This document shows, one piece after another, positions 21,332-32,499 of a stretch of DNA of 64,000 bases (positions are counted from its first letter, which is position 1; each line of letters opens with the position of its first letter). The position numbers were made by a program, and so were the translations under genes. The DNA comes from Rhipidocladum racemiflorum (Eukaryota > Streptophyta > Magnoliopsida > Poales > Poaceae): positions 48,928,309 through 48,992,308 of the forward strand of contig CM070577.1 of the NCBI GenBank assembly GCA_036346355.1, in the 5' to 3' direction. The notes under the pieces were generated by a model. That model worked only from the letters and a program-made list of their open reading frames with translations, was not told the origin of the DNA and searched no databases.

Positions 21332-23492
21332 TGTGACACCACGAAGTGTCGTAACCTTATAAAATGTGAATGATGAGGTTAAGAACATTATAAAATATGG
21401 TATTGGAGGTTAAAACCATATGGTATGAAGTTTATTTGCGTTTCCGGGTCATTTTCGGGGATTTGGGCCTTTCCGGGGGAGTTTGGGCCTAGGGGAAAGG
21501 GTCATGGGCCTTGGTGGGGGAGAGTTTGAGTCCTTTTAGGAGTAGGAGACCAGATTGGGCTGGTAAAAAGGGCTCCCCCTGCCCTTTGCCTGCGCCCCCA
21601 CCCTCTTTGGTGCGCCCCCTCCCTCTCCCTCCATGCCCTAGCCGCCACCCCCCACCTCCCCCTCTCCCTTGCATGCGCCCCATTGCTCCCCACCTCTCCA
21701 CCACCTCTCCTCCACCCTTTGCTACCCTAGGGTAGCCTCTCCACCCCTGCACCTCAAAAATCCGTCCATTGGAGCGAGGAGCGAGGAGCGATCCGGGAGG
21801 AGATCTATTGGGTTTTCGTGCGTCGGGCGAAGGTATGGCCATGGGAATCCTTGGGTTGGTCTAGGTACTGTTCTAAGGGTGATTATCAAGTTTTTAGATC
21901 AATTGGTGGTGCTGGAATTGAGTAGATTAGATGAAATCTAGAAGTTGCCACGTTCTCTGTTTCGGCAAAGATGAGCAAATGACCTAGGGTTTGGGTTTTC
22001 GTCAATTTGGAGTCGGAATTTGGTCGTACGGCTGTTCAAGAATTTGTAGGTAATTTCAATATCTTTCCGTGGGTATAAAGAACGTCCAATTCCGATCAGC
22101 CGTTTTACCGAGCGTGTTAAAATCTGTGACGTGATTGGAACATATCACGGTATTTTGTGGATTAGACAACTTTAGATTCCGAATCAGTCTTTCCATATAC
22201 TTAGAAAAAGTTAGGAAATTTCCTAAGCTACGCGAGGATGTACTCGTTTAATTGATTCGGAGTCCCAGAACCCAAGTTATGCCTTTTGGAAGGCTGCTGT
22301 CCCGACGGGACAGAACCTCTGTTTTTGGGTTTTGCAAGTAGTTGGCAATGTCGGGGTAGATGAGGGTTTGCGTACTTTTTTGTGGACATGATTGTGAGTG
22401 TGTGGTACCTATGTGCACCTGGTATGACCCCGGGAGTGCCTTCTACTTCCCGCCAATCCGTTGCTCGTGGTTGAGGCAAGTGTATTGTAATGGATAGCGG
22501 TTTGTAGGTTGCTAGTTGAGACTAGATGAAATTGCTTATATGATATGATCACTTGCCATGCTTTAATGATTGCCAATGATATGATGAGTATGCTTATTAT
22601 ATTATGATGTCATGTGTTAATGTACAAGTTAATTACGATGTTGGCATATTTGCATACATGGCATGTTACATGGCCCGGGCGGTGAGAAAGTCATAACTAG
22701 TCTGGGGAAGGTCGGTGAGAAAGTTATGACTATTCCGGAGAGCCAATGAGTAAGTCCTACATCGTGATTCCATTCACCGCGGTGAACGGAAGCGAGGAGT
22801 AGGCACCCTCCATCTTCGGGATGGAAGGGGGGAGAGGGTGCACACCGACGGGTGTGTACTCAACCATACCGGTATGAGTTTCCAAGAAGACATGAGCATC
22901 GCATTGCATTGCATACGTAATGATGATGATAATGATATTTGATCATGAATGAGATGGTTTACATGATGTGAGATATTATTGCCATGTAATTGATCTTGTT
23001 GTACCATTGCAATATGTTTGCTGAGTTTTGAACTCACGCTTGTGTTTTCTTGTTGTTTTCAGTACTATGAGACCGGCATGCGGGGAAGGGAAATAGTCAC
23101 ACTTCCGCACGTAGCTTCACTCATTTGATTCCAAAAGTCATTCAATTAGTTTTTGATAATAAATTGCGTGTGATGATTATTACTTTAAGGTTTAGCTTTG
23201 CTATATGAGAGTCTTATTGTTCGTTTGACTCTTGTGGACATTAAATGCTTGAAACTAGACTTATATTGTTGTTAAGTCGTTAATTATTGCTGTTTTAGTT
23301 ATCTCTCATATTTCCTTATATTGCTATGCTGTTGTTGCTTCTTCAAATCATGTTAAAACAAAGGAGATGCTACCGAAATTTTCGGTTATAGCATTTACTC
23401 CTTTACTGTAATTTATCTTAATTTATGGTATTTAGATGTTGTTTAGTCTATGTTTGGTAACATTCGGGCATACTAGATGCCGGGGTGTTACA
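21332..23492 (+). mobile_element. LTR B of the retrotransposon array
   Basis: A 2161-bp LTR nearly identical to LTR A apart from small gaps: about 17 bp missing near 22100 and a short gap near 21686. It ends gccggggtgttaca and is followed by CACTA-1 sequence (ctcccgttcgagggtgcttg), which CACTA-2 also has at 40547. The intron-1 acceptor is changed to gtgcac (22413-22418). Bases 23363-23383 are identical to 23718-23738 in CACTA hairpin B. Confidence 0.9.
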
Positions 23493-23840
23493 CTCCCGTT
23501 CGAGGGTGCTTGTTTATAAGTATGCTAAAATGGCATATTTATAAATAAGCAGTCTCGAATTGTCCACATTTTGTGGACAGTTCGAGGATATGTGGCTCGG
23601 GCAAGTTCTTAAGCAATTGTACAAACTCTAGAGAAAGTTTCGGCCGCATCTCCCTGGTGTTCTCCGAATACACATCCTCTTGACCTTTTGTCGAGACGTG
23701 TATTTGGAGAACAGCGGGGAGATGCTACCGAAATTTTCTCTAGAGTTGTACAACAGCTTAGGAACTTGCCCGAGCCACATATCCTCGAATGGGATTAGGA
23801 CCTAACCTAATTAGAGATAAGGAGTCATCGTTGGTACGTA
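23493..23840 (+). repeat. Second copy of the CACTA leader block with hairpin B
   Basis: This is a direct duplicate of 5529-5880: gcttgtttataagtatgcta, the small gaattgtccac/gtggacagttc stem, then the long hairpin at 23581-23789. It precedes the second transposon gene by about 130 bp, just as hairpin A precedes tnpD (ignoring the solo LTRs). A shared leader or promoter on both genes suggests co-regulation, but no core promoter can be fixed by eye. Confidence 0.7.
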
Positions 23841-23966
23841 CGTACTTAGTTGGTCTACAGATAGACATTTGAATTGCTTTCTCTTATGTGAAATATAATC
23901 ATGTCAGAAATATGAATTGCTTTCTCTCATGAAGTTTAGGTTTGACCTATACGTACTTAGTTCGGA

Positions 23967-26900
23967 ATGTCGCAAAGAGAGAGCACTGGCTCAATGCCAG
24001 AGAGAGAAGAAGGTGCTGCTACCCCATCGAGGAAGGTCAGAAAGGGCAGAGGACCGAATAAAGGAGCCACAGGGAGAACGCCGCAAGTCCTCCACTTCAA
24101 TGCCACAGGGGTTTGCATGGGTCCTAGCAAGTTTAAGGGGCGCTACTCCTCTTTTCTCGGCCAATTGGTGAGGGAGAGAGTGCTGATCACAGTTAAGGAC
24201 TGGAGGAAGGAAGTAGGCGACGAGCAGAAGAACTGACTGTGGGACAAAGTTAAGGGGAAATGGATTATACCAGAGGAAGATGAAATCAATGCGAGACGGT
24301 ACGCCTTGAAGAGAATGGGTGTGGCTTTGAGGCATTTCAGGGTTACCATGCATGCCGAGTTCGTGTTGAAAAACCGTACTCCCCATTTGTTACTCCCGAG
24401 GTTTGGGAGGAGTTCGCAAGGATGAGGAATACGCCCGAGGCGAAGGAGCTGAGAGAGAAGAATATCGTTATACAGAGGCATAACACACACGCGCACCACC
24501 TCGATTCCGGTGAGTATGTAGGGAAGAAGGCAGAGTGGGCGCGACTAGCCGAGGAGTGTGCAACCTCTGGGACAACAATGCCTTACTCCCACATATGCGA
24601 GGAGCGGGCACGCGACTGGGTATTAGCAAGGATGAAGAAAACCTCTAACGGTCATATTGTCGTTCCAAACCCCGCGACCGCACAGATCGTCACGACCATC
24701 ATAAGATATCTAACATAGTACATTGCATCTAACCCTTCCCATTGTATTTTAGCAATAATTTATATTTGCGACCTGCAGGAGGAGGTAAGCTAGCAGAAAG
24801 AGCAAGAAGCATTTCAAAGCCAAGGGTCAAGGGACATCCTATGTTCGGCAATCGGGAAGCCCGATCATAAGGGTCGGGTGCTTGCCGCAGGTGTGGGGCA
24901 TATGAAGAGGTCCTTCTTTGTAGAGGAGAGCGTTTCCAGTGCCAGGGCAAGATCATGGGAAGCACGTGAGGCGCGGATTAGAGCGCAGATGAAGGAGGAG
25001 TTGAAGGAGGAGTTAAAGGAGGAGTTAAAGGCTGAGATGATGGCGATGTTCTCCCAGAATCAGAGTCCTGAACCATCGCCTATGCTACGCCCTAGCAGCT
25101 GCGCTTCCAATAAGGAACTGCGCATTCCACACCTCAAGGTAATAACTGTTTCGGACCGAAAGGTACATGAGTAAGCTTAACAAAGATTATGATGAAGATG
25201 CTGATCACTTCTTGCAGGGTCCTGCCAAGTGCCAGCTAGTCCTGATTGACGACGGAATACAAATTGAGGCTGCGCGCGGGGTTGCATTTCCCAGCAAGGA
25301 GGATGAACGGTGCATGGTATACCTTTGGGGAAGGGCTACATGAGGGTGCAGGTGGACTATGTCCATGATGTTTACCTGTCTCATGCCCTGGAGTTCCACC
25401 GAACGAAGATATCACCACTCTCGGGCAAGCACGGATGTCGTTCATAAAGTGGCCCGCGACGGGTGTCGTAGTGCAAGCACCTCCTCCTGCTGCTGCTACT
25501 ACGGTATCGCATTACTCGCTACTATCGCTATCGCTGCTATTGCATCGCACTCGCTTCCTCGCTTCTCCTGCTTCGCTGCCATCGCTACACTCATCGCTCC
25601 TCGCTATCGCTATCGCACTCGCACTGCCATCGCTATCGCACCGCTCCTACTTCTCCTGCTCCTGCTACTGCTACTATTGGTGCTGCACCGCTCTATCGCT
25701 ACTCCTCCTACTATCGCTGGCCGCTGCACTCGCTCCTACTACTACTACTATCTGCTCCTGCCTCGCTTTATCGCCCACTCCGCTTGCCGCACATGCTCCT
25801 CGCCTCGCTACACAACCTGCACCTAGGCCTGCAGCTGCACCTCCTGCACCTACGCCTGCAGCTACAAATGCTGGTGCGCAGGTGGTGCGCAAAAGGACTT
25901 CTACCACGCTGACTAAAGACACAAAGTAGAGTTCAGAGAGTCCCTCCGTGAAGAAGGCAAAGTTGTCAGAGGACACAGAGCACCCTGATGATCACAAGCG
26001 GTACATACATGGAAAGCCCTTTATCGCAAGCCATGAATTGAATACTTTAGGCTTGTTCACTAGCCACCTACATGGATGGTACATCGATAAGTCACATGAG
26101 GCCGAGCCTCGCCACGATTTCATAGTGAAGTATCGAGGGGGACAATTCCACCGCAAAGAGGATGGGACCTTCCCAGTCGGTTTTGAGGATCTGTACTTTA
26201 TGTACAGCTTGAAAGCCGTCGATATTTCTACCATACGATCCTGGATGCTGTGAGTATCGCACCATACTCATTCATATGACTTTTTACTGATTTTGTATTA
26301 TATTTTTTAACAATTGACATGAATTGCAGGATCATGAGGCAGCGAGCCGTGACGGGTCGACACCCTGTCGGGTTTGTTGACCCCGAGATGGTGTCTGCGA
26401 CCATGGCTAGGCTTCAATCGGAGTTCCTTGCAGGATACATCAAGCAGTCATTGCATGACGAGGCGAAAAAGGACTTCATTCTCTTCCCGTACCACCAGGA
26501 GTATGTACTACTATACAATTCAATTACATGTACACACTTCAACCGTATATGAACTTATTCTCTTGCACTGTGTACCATGTAATAAGCAACCATTGGGTTC
26601 TACTTGTGGTTGTTCCGAGTCAAAACAAGGTCTACACGTTGAACTCACTCGAAAATAGACTGATGGACTATGCGATCGAGCCTGTTTTGCAGAAGTAAGT
26701 ACATTCCTCTAACCTAACACTTTACATATTGAACTACGTTAGATATTTTTTACCTCAATGGCATCTCTCTAATGTATAGGGCTTTCTTGTCTTACGTTGC
26801 TGAACATGGCCGACACAATGATAAATAAGGCACCAAACTGGAGTAGAAGCGCTTCAAGGTACAAGTGTCTATCATAGGATTTATTTCTGACACCTATTTT

Positions 26901-27227
26901 TAATTCGTCTCCTAATTTAAGTTTCTTTGTTCACAGTGTCATCAACAAGGGTGCGATGATCTGTGTGGCTTTTACGTGATGCATCACATGCTCATTTTGG
27001 TTGGTCGCGCAGATCGTTTCCCTAAGGTATAGAGCTGATTATTTGCACTACTGTCAATGTGATATTTGTTTACAAGCATAATACTATCAGCCTTTTACAA
27101 TCAAAATTTAAGACTTAAATATATTAGTGCACTACTATCTATTTTGCAGGACCTTGATATCCTCTGGAAGAGCCTAACCAACATTGATCTTAAGAAATTA
27201 CGAGACCATTTATGCCAGTGGTACTAG
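23967..27227 (+). pseudogene. Second CACTA gene: Transposase_24-like plus Ulp1/C48-type protease, disrupted
   Basis: The N part (MSQRESTGSMPERE ... FKGRYSSFLGQLVRERVLITVKDW ... WEEFARMRNTPEAKELREKNI) has the pattern of the plant Ptta/En/Spm family, thought to bind subterminal repeats. A Glu/Lys coiled-coil-like stretch follows (MKEELKEELKEELKAEMM, about 24990-25040), then a low-complexity segment (25470-25870). The C part resembles a Ulp1-type cysteine protease: NHWVLLVVVP near 26590 gives the His, LNSLENR has Asn where Asp is usual, and CGFYVMHHM near 26965 gives the Cys. Several introns are needed (acceptors near 24779, 25219, 26330). Breaks include a stop at about 24234, a shift near 24380 and stops near 26830. 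The copy is at 40997-44286. Confidence 0.78.
25470..25870 (+). repeat. Low-complexity (cgctatcgcta / gctcctact) tract inside the second CACTA gene
   Basis: Repeats of ctactatcgctatcgctgct and related triplets make up this exon segment. In CACTA-2 the matching position (42490-42960) has a different mixture dominated by tgctgctgctcctgctcctc. The flanks (aagtggcccgcgacgggtgtcgtagtgcaagc before; ggtgcgca...aaaggacttctacca after) align well, so only this tract has changed. It probably codes for a flexible linker. Confidence 0.6.
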
Positions 27228-27484
27228 ACAGAAGTTATAACGGAGGATGGTAGATATAGAGACCATTCAAGCAAATACTAGTCCATAAAGTGTAAACAAA
27301 ATTTATGTGAATTTGATGCATTCTGATTGTAAACAATATTAATGTGAATGTAATGTGTGTAGATTGTGATGTATATATGTTCTGTGATATTGTGGATTGT
27401 GATGAATGTGTCATATTGTGAATGCGAGGCTATTTGTGTCATATTGTGAATGCGAGGCTATTTTCGGACGGTGGACAGTAACAT
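27228..27484. other. 3' non-coding region of CACTA-1
   Basis: An AT-rich tail with repeated gtgatgtatat / tgtcatattgtgaatgcgaggctatt phrases (the last duplicated at 27410-27462), leading into the terminal repeats. It matches 44287-44514. No ORF. Confidence 0.5.
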
Positions 27485-27922
27485 CATCACAATCGGTTCT
27501 TTCTTGGAACCGATTGGGATAGGTATAAGATCTGATATCTGTCGGTTCTTGCTAGAACCGATTGAGATATTTTTAGTATCACAATCGGTTCGAATAAAGA
27601 ACCGATTGTGATAATATACTTATCCCCATCGGTTTCAATAAAAAACCGATTGTGATAATGTAATCATTTGAATCGGTTCTGAAAAAGAACCGATTGTGAT
27701 ATTATACTTATCGCAATCGGTTCTACGAGAAAACCGATTGTGATAAGTTTATTATCACAATCGATTCCGAAAAGAATCGGCGGTGATAAGATATTATTAG
27801 TGTCGGTTAAAAACCGACTGTGATATATCTACCTTATCACTGTCGTTGGACTTTCTATCGCCACCAAAACCGACTGTGATGACCAAAAAGAACCGATTGT
27901 GATGTACGAATTTGTAGTAGTG
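27485..27922. repeat. Right subterminal repeats and terminal inverted repeat of CACTA-1
   Basis: About ten head-to-head pairs (atcacaatcggttc ... gaaccgattgtgat) run to the end gtacgaatttgtagtagtg. The block is almost the same as 44515-45003, the proven right end of CACTA-2. The final cactactacaaa (reverse complement of 27911-27922) is the transposon tip. Confidence 0.9.
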
Positions 27923-28132
27923 GTAGTGTGGAGAGTTGTATCGCGTACGTGGAGGTCCAATCTAAACCCTAGAGACGCAGCGATGTCGATGGGGGGAAAT
28001 TCTCCACTCTGACCCCCGAGAGGGTGGATTCTCCAGTGGGTTGAGGTGGAACGGGCTTAGGATATTTCAATCCCTAAGCACATCAATTCCAGCTCTTGGG
28101 TGGGCTTGCAAAGGCCCTAGTTATTTGGGCCT

Positions 28133-28510
28133 TTTTATAAAACTACAATTTTTTATAAACTATCAAAAATGCATATTTTAATTCATATTTTTTGAAACTA
28201 TATATTTTAGGAGAGGTTGTATCACAAAAGAATGGGTTTAAGAATCGATCGTTTCTTGAAACGGGTCTGACAATATAAGCCCACATGGCTGCCTTACGTG
28301 CTCTCATTTTGCGTTTCAATCGTGCTGAGGTTTCCATGTAGGCCTACATTGTCAGACACCTACCCATTACAAGAAACGATCAATTCTAAAATCTATAGTT
28401 TTGATATACAAATTATCCTAAAATTCGTAGTATTATGAAATAGAAGGTAAAACTTATAGTTTTCTAATAGTTTGTACAAGTAATTAATTTTGTGAAATTT
28501 ACTCAAACTA
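28133..28510. mobile_element. MITE-like long inverted repeat
   Basis: The inner arms are cgatcgtttcttgaaacggg ... acaatataagcccacatgg and the reverse complement at about 28336-28388 (ccatgtaggcctacattgtc ... acaagaaacgatcaattct), with about 55 bp matching at roughly 85%. Weaker complementarity continues outward to the AT-rich ends (ttttataaaactac ... gtgaaatttactc). No ORF is conserved, and the length near 380 bp fits a miniature inverted-repeat element. No clear target duplication is visible. Confidence 0.55.
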
Positions 28511-28935
28511 AGAAGCGAAACAAAAGATAACTTTTTAACTAACCTTTTGTAAAATGTCTATGCATATATAAAATCTAAAAGTCATGTCAGATGTACTTTT
28601 CAATTTACGAAGGATTAGTTTTGAACTAATACTGCTTACTACTACTTATAAAATAGACTGCTTTTAAACTGTTAATGTTAAAAACCCTAAGCCTAATCAA
28701 GACCAAATCTTCTCACATGGGGAGGGAAATATTATTTAGTTGTTTATATCAAGTGTATATATATATGAAATGGTTCAATTGAAAAGTTATTTATGTTTGG
28801 TTCCATAAATGAAATTACCCCATCTTAAATAGTAAGATATAAAATTAATAAATATTCTCTATAAATACTAAATTATGTTATTCATTAAAAATAATAAAAT
28901 CAAATCATATAAAACTATTAACTCTTATTTAACTT
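28511..28935. other. AT-rich intergenic and upstream region of the papain-like gene
   Basis: Contains a tatatatatatga microsatellite-like tract at about 28756 and AT-rich sequence (aaataataaaatcaaatcat). It may hold the promoter of the downstream gene, but no TATA box can be assigned with confidence. Confidence 0.3.
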
Positions 28936-30290
28936 TATTCGGCAACCAAACACCATCCCAACGGGTTCTAAGCCTCCCCGCCGCACCCATCGTGTACGCC
29001 GCCGACCAGGAACCTCTCTCATCGTGCCTCCTCCTCGAGGGCTGAAGGTATTATCTTCCCCGGTTTTGCTATTGCACAGTCGCCTGAAAAAATGATAAGT
29101 TACAGTAGGATTTTCTAACCCTTTGATCTGCTTTGTGATCTGCGAAGAAAAGAGAGAGGGGTGGGGTGGATCGGCGAACCGCGGCGACCGGTGGTTTCCG
29201 GCGAAGTCAAGAGGTGTTGCGGCGACGGAATTCCTGCCGAGTTGTCGCGTTCGAGGCTGCTTCTGCTTCGTCCGATTTGAGGTTGGTGTTCGCGATTTGC
29301 CCCCTAGGATTTGGGTTGATGATTGTATGCACGTATGGTGTTCTGGTTGATGACTGTGTGCACGTATGGTCTTTTGGTTGTTCTGATGGCTATTGGTTGG
29401 TAGATCTGAGTGCTTCATAGCTTGAGTTTGATCGGTGGGGGTTAGACCTAGTTTAAATTTTGTGATTGCTTTGAGCCTGTGGATTTGTGTGATCCCAATC
29501 TTTAATTGTGCTTGTGGCTGGTTAGATCGTTGTAGTTAATTTTCTGGGTTCGATTGGGTTCTGAAATCATGCGGTTATGTCTCTCTGAACCGTGGATTTA
29601 TTTGTCTCTGAACCATCTTTTGTAGTAGGCTTATAGTAGGCTTGTAGACTTTGTTCTCAGTATCCAAATGTTTCAACATTGGTCAGCACACTCCATTATA
29701 AGCTGAAAAGGTGCACTTCATGGGGATCTGACGCCTGTAAAATAGATACCCCTTTTTCTTCCCTCTGATCACATATGTGCCATGTAGCTGCCAATCTGGA
29801 CCGACTAGTTAGACTCTCTCCAAGGATGGCCTCTAAAATGGCTTTTTTGGATATTTGAAGGTCTATTCAGGCCTGTAGTCATCCTAAGGGGGTGTGCTAT
29901 GTGCGCCTCTATTGAAGAGGCCGGAGGGGTTCATCCTTATATGGAGAGGCCGTCTTCACGTGTGCTATGTTTGAAAGAGAGTTCAGGCTATGGTTGGAAA
30001 TCGACCCAATATAAAGGCCTAAACTAAATACAGACCGCACTATTCAAGGCTCATAGAGGTCTGGTTTTCCAGATCATCCTTGGGTTCAGCCTTAGAATTG
30101 ATCGTCTCACTTAAACTGTAATCACAGGCGTCAATTAATTTGTTCCATTTTCAATATATGTTTTTCACTTAAACAATGCTTTAGTGATTAATTTTCCTAA
30201 TATTGACTCCCTTTCTTGCAATATATACTTCGTAAGTGACTGTACCTCTTTTTTCATAGTTCTTTCTCCATTTGTTGCCGGAAGCTGCAT
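28936..30290 (+). promoter_or_regulatory. Likely 5' UTR exon(s) and leader intron of the papain-like gene
   Basis: 28936-29290 is abruptly GC-rich (cctccccgccgcacccatcg ... ggcgaaccgcggcgaccggt), typical of a rice-type first exon, then turns T-rich like an intron. An acceptor ttttttcatag ends at 30260, and ttctttctccatttgttgcc leads into the ATG at 30291. The exact donor is unclear; gaggttggtgttcg near 29280 is one candidate. A long antisense frame (28918-29418) exists here but has no splice or codon support and is not called. Confidence 0.4.
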
Positions 30291-31543
30291 ATGGCTGGTC
30301 AAGTCAAGTTTGTTTACAAGCGTGGGGAAGGGCGTTTAAAATTGCAACGGAAGTTCTGGTCCTTCCGCAGGAAACGTCATGATGGTCTAGAGGTTCTCCC
30401 ACCTGTGCGTGATCAAGGGCAGAAAAGTGGGTATTTTGTAGTATATATTTCTTTTTAAGTTTCACAAGCATTTCCAAAATATCCTCTTGTCATTGATAAG
30501 TAGTTTTTTATATTGCAGACACTTGTTTATACCATGCTATTTGCGTTATCATAGAGTCTAAGCTACGGATGAAAGGAATATCTGTAAAGTTATCTGTTGA
30601 TTATCTGGAGAACATTAGCGCATCAATATCTGGATCTAATGAGAGGAGTTTATTCAGTGAGGTGCCAAGACTTCTTCAAAAGCTGATTTCTGTTGGAATT
30701 TACACAGAAGAAGATTATAAGAAGGTGCTGACTAATTTTCTCTGATATTTATTTAGAGAGGTGCTTTTTAGTCACAAGTGCACAACAACTAGATTTGTCA
30801 ATAAAAACAATATAATAAAGGGATATTTTCATGTGAGTGACGCATTGTGTAGTCTTGTAACTGGTTAAGTTTGCATTCTATGATGACTATATTTGGGAAT
30901 CCTGCACTTGGAGTCTAATGCATTAATCTTGTATCTGCTATATTTGTGTTAGAATATAATGTAAGCTGACGATATTGCCACACAAAATCATCACTTGTCA
31001 TTTTTTTCTCGTGTACGTGGTATGTTAATGCTATGGACTATTTCTTTTCTTTTTTTTGTGTTTTCATAATATATAGTTTCATGGCTATCAGCTTTGGACG
31101 TAGATACGGTTTTATGCTACCCTGATAAATGTCTAAATGTCTGATCATAGTTAGTTCATACATTTTGCCTGCAGGGCTGTTTGAATGGACCTTCATACAA
31201 CATCACAGGTTTTAAGACTCTAACTTGGTTCAAAGCTACCACTCCAAGTGCAATTGAAGAGCTTAAGAAAATGGGTCCATTATTAGCAGTGATTAAAGTT
31301 AGCAGAAATTATACGTCCAATTTTTTGTCAGGGGTTATTTACAGGTTTGATAACAAGGATGCATCTGTGGTGGGTGCACAAACAAGAACACATGCCGTTA
31401 TGACAACTGGATATGTAATTGAGAACAGACTACCGGCCTGGGAGATGATGAACTCTCATGGCATTGTTGGAGAAGGTAAAGGTTTTGGGTGTTTCGATTT
31501 TGACAGTTTAGCTGCATTGTACTCAATAGATATAGAGCCCTGA
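30291..31543 (+). CDS. Papain-like (C1A) cysteine protease homologue, short form without propeptide
   Basis: Three exons, 30291-30426, 30519-30724 and 31175-31543, give 236 residues with clean GT-AG junctions and intact frame. LPPVRDQGQ-KNTCLYHA matches the papain active-site block (DQGQCGSCWAF): the catalytic Cys is present at about residue 48, but the disulfide Cys three positions earlier is Lys, and Trp is replaced by Leu. THAVMTTGYV supplies the His, and WEMMNSHG the Asn with His in place of Trp. The catalytic triad is therefore present, but a signal peptide and the inhibitory propeptide are absent. The basic start (VKFVYKRGEGRLKLQRKFWSFRRKRHDG) is unlike secreted papains. It may be a cytosolic or nuclear divergent protease or a dead homologue. 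This is the only intact host-type gene in the window. Confidence 0.82.
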
Positions 31544-32400
31544 AATCCTTTCTATGTCAGTATATTTTTTGAGGGAAAACAGTAGGAGACTTCGATGTCA
31601 AAATATTGCTTGTTAGTACGCTCTTTGTTATACATTGTAAGCATGAGTAGGAAGCTTCTTTCCATTAATGGGATCATCATCTCTGTTTTAAACGGAGGGA
31701 ATCATGTTCTCTGTTGGGGGCCTCATTTATTCTAGTTGGAGTAAAAAACTGTGGCATTTTTACCAAATTCGTGCAAATATGTCGAACTTTATTGTTTATC
31801 CACGTGCTTTACATTTCAACTTCTCATAACATGTATTTGTTTTCGTTCCTCCATGAGCTGTCTTCTAAATTTGGATACGTCTGGTATGCCAGTAGCCCCG
31901 CCAACCTAGCTGCGCTACGGTTATGAGATGTACTCGTGCAGTCGTTCGGATGAAGTTTTGGAACGTAAGTTTCCAATTCCATATGTAGTTCCAAGGTAAT
32001 AGCAGGCGAGTGTAGTCGCAGTTCGTTGATTCAGCTCCTGCGGAAGGTACGCAACCGAACTTTCTGCCAAGTGTTTGTGTTTGGCACAAGGCCAGCGCAG
32101 ATGTCCCTAGGAACGTGATGCTTTAGGTGCGAGGTGACTCACAAGCGAGAAAAGAAATCATACGGATTGCAACCTACAGATGAAGAATCTGCTTCATTGT
32201 TCCCACCATCTATATCAGATGTTTAATAAGAAATAGGAATTGAATAAGCTGCTGATTGACTGAGGAAGCAAGGCACAAGCTCCATCACCGCCCCCGCTTC
32301 CACCAATCCGCTGCCGGTGGTGCTCGGCTGAGAACCTACAGAAGTTTGTAGATTTCTTGTCAACTTTGGACTGTTCTTGGGTGAAAATGCGCCGACTCAT
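31544..32400. other. 3' UTR and intergenic DNA after the papain-like gene
   Basis: 31544-31720 looks like the 3' UTR (ttgttatacattgtaagcatgagtagg). Beyond that the sequence is unique-looking, with no repeat termini or coherent exons that I can support. Short frames at 31714-31926 and 32215-32481 (antisense) have no recognisable motif. Confidence 0.35.
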
Positions 32401-32480
32401 AAAACCTGTTGGGCCATGAGGCCTGAGCAATTTCCATAAATGGGCCAGCTCGTCGCCCACAAAACATACTCTGGGCCGCA
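32400..32480 (+). promoter_or_regulatory. TGGGCC/GGCCCA cluster upstream of a second host transcription unit
   Basis: Three motifs in about 75 bp (ttgggccatgaggcc, aatgggccagc, ctgggccgc) precede GC-rich sequence. Such site-II-type elements are common in promoters of broadly expressed rice genes. Directionality is inferred from the GC-rich exon-like sequence downstream. Confidence 0.4.
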
Positions 32481-32499
32481 TGGAGCACGGACCAGTTGC

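Larger units (their letters stand above)
4372..27922 (+). mobile_element. CACTA-1: En/Spm-type transposon, left end off-window, with nested retrotransposons
   Basis: The right end at 27911-27922 reads tttgtagtagtg, the reverse complement of the CACTACTACAAA terminus, and is preceded by dense subterminal repeats. tnpD at 9791-13006 and the tnpA/Ulp1-type gene at 23967-27227 share the plus strand. Two solo LTRs (5980-9781) and an LTR array (14180-23492) have inserted. Comparison with complete CACTA-2 fixes the order of blocks. The left terminus is presumably beyond the retrotransposon occupying 1-4371. The three bases after the right end are gta; the matching duplication cannot be checked. Confidence 0.88.

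Noticed and set aside
28918..29418. 166-codon antisense ORF as a gene
   Set aside because: It overlaps the GC-rich probable 5' exon of the papain-like gene on the other strand, shows no domain, and such frames are common in GC-rich rice-type first exons.
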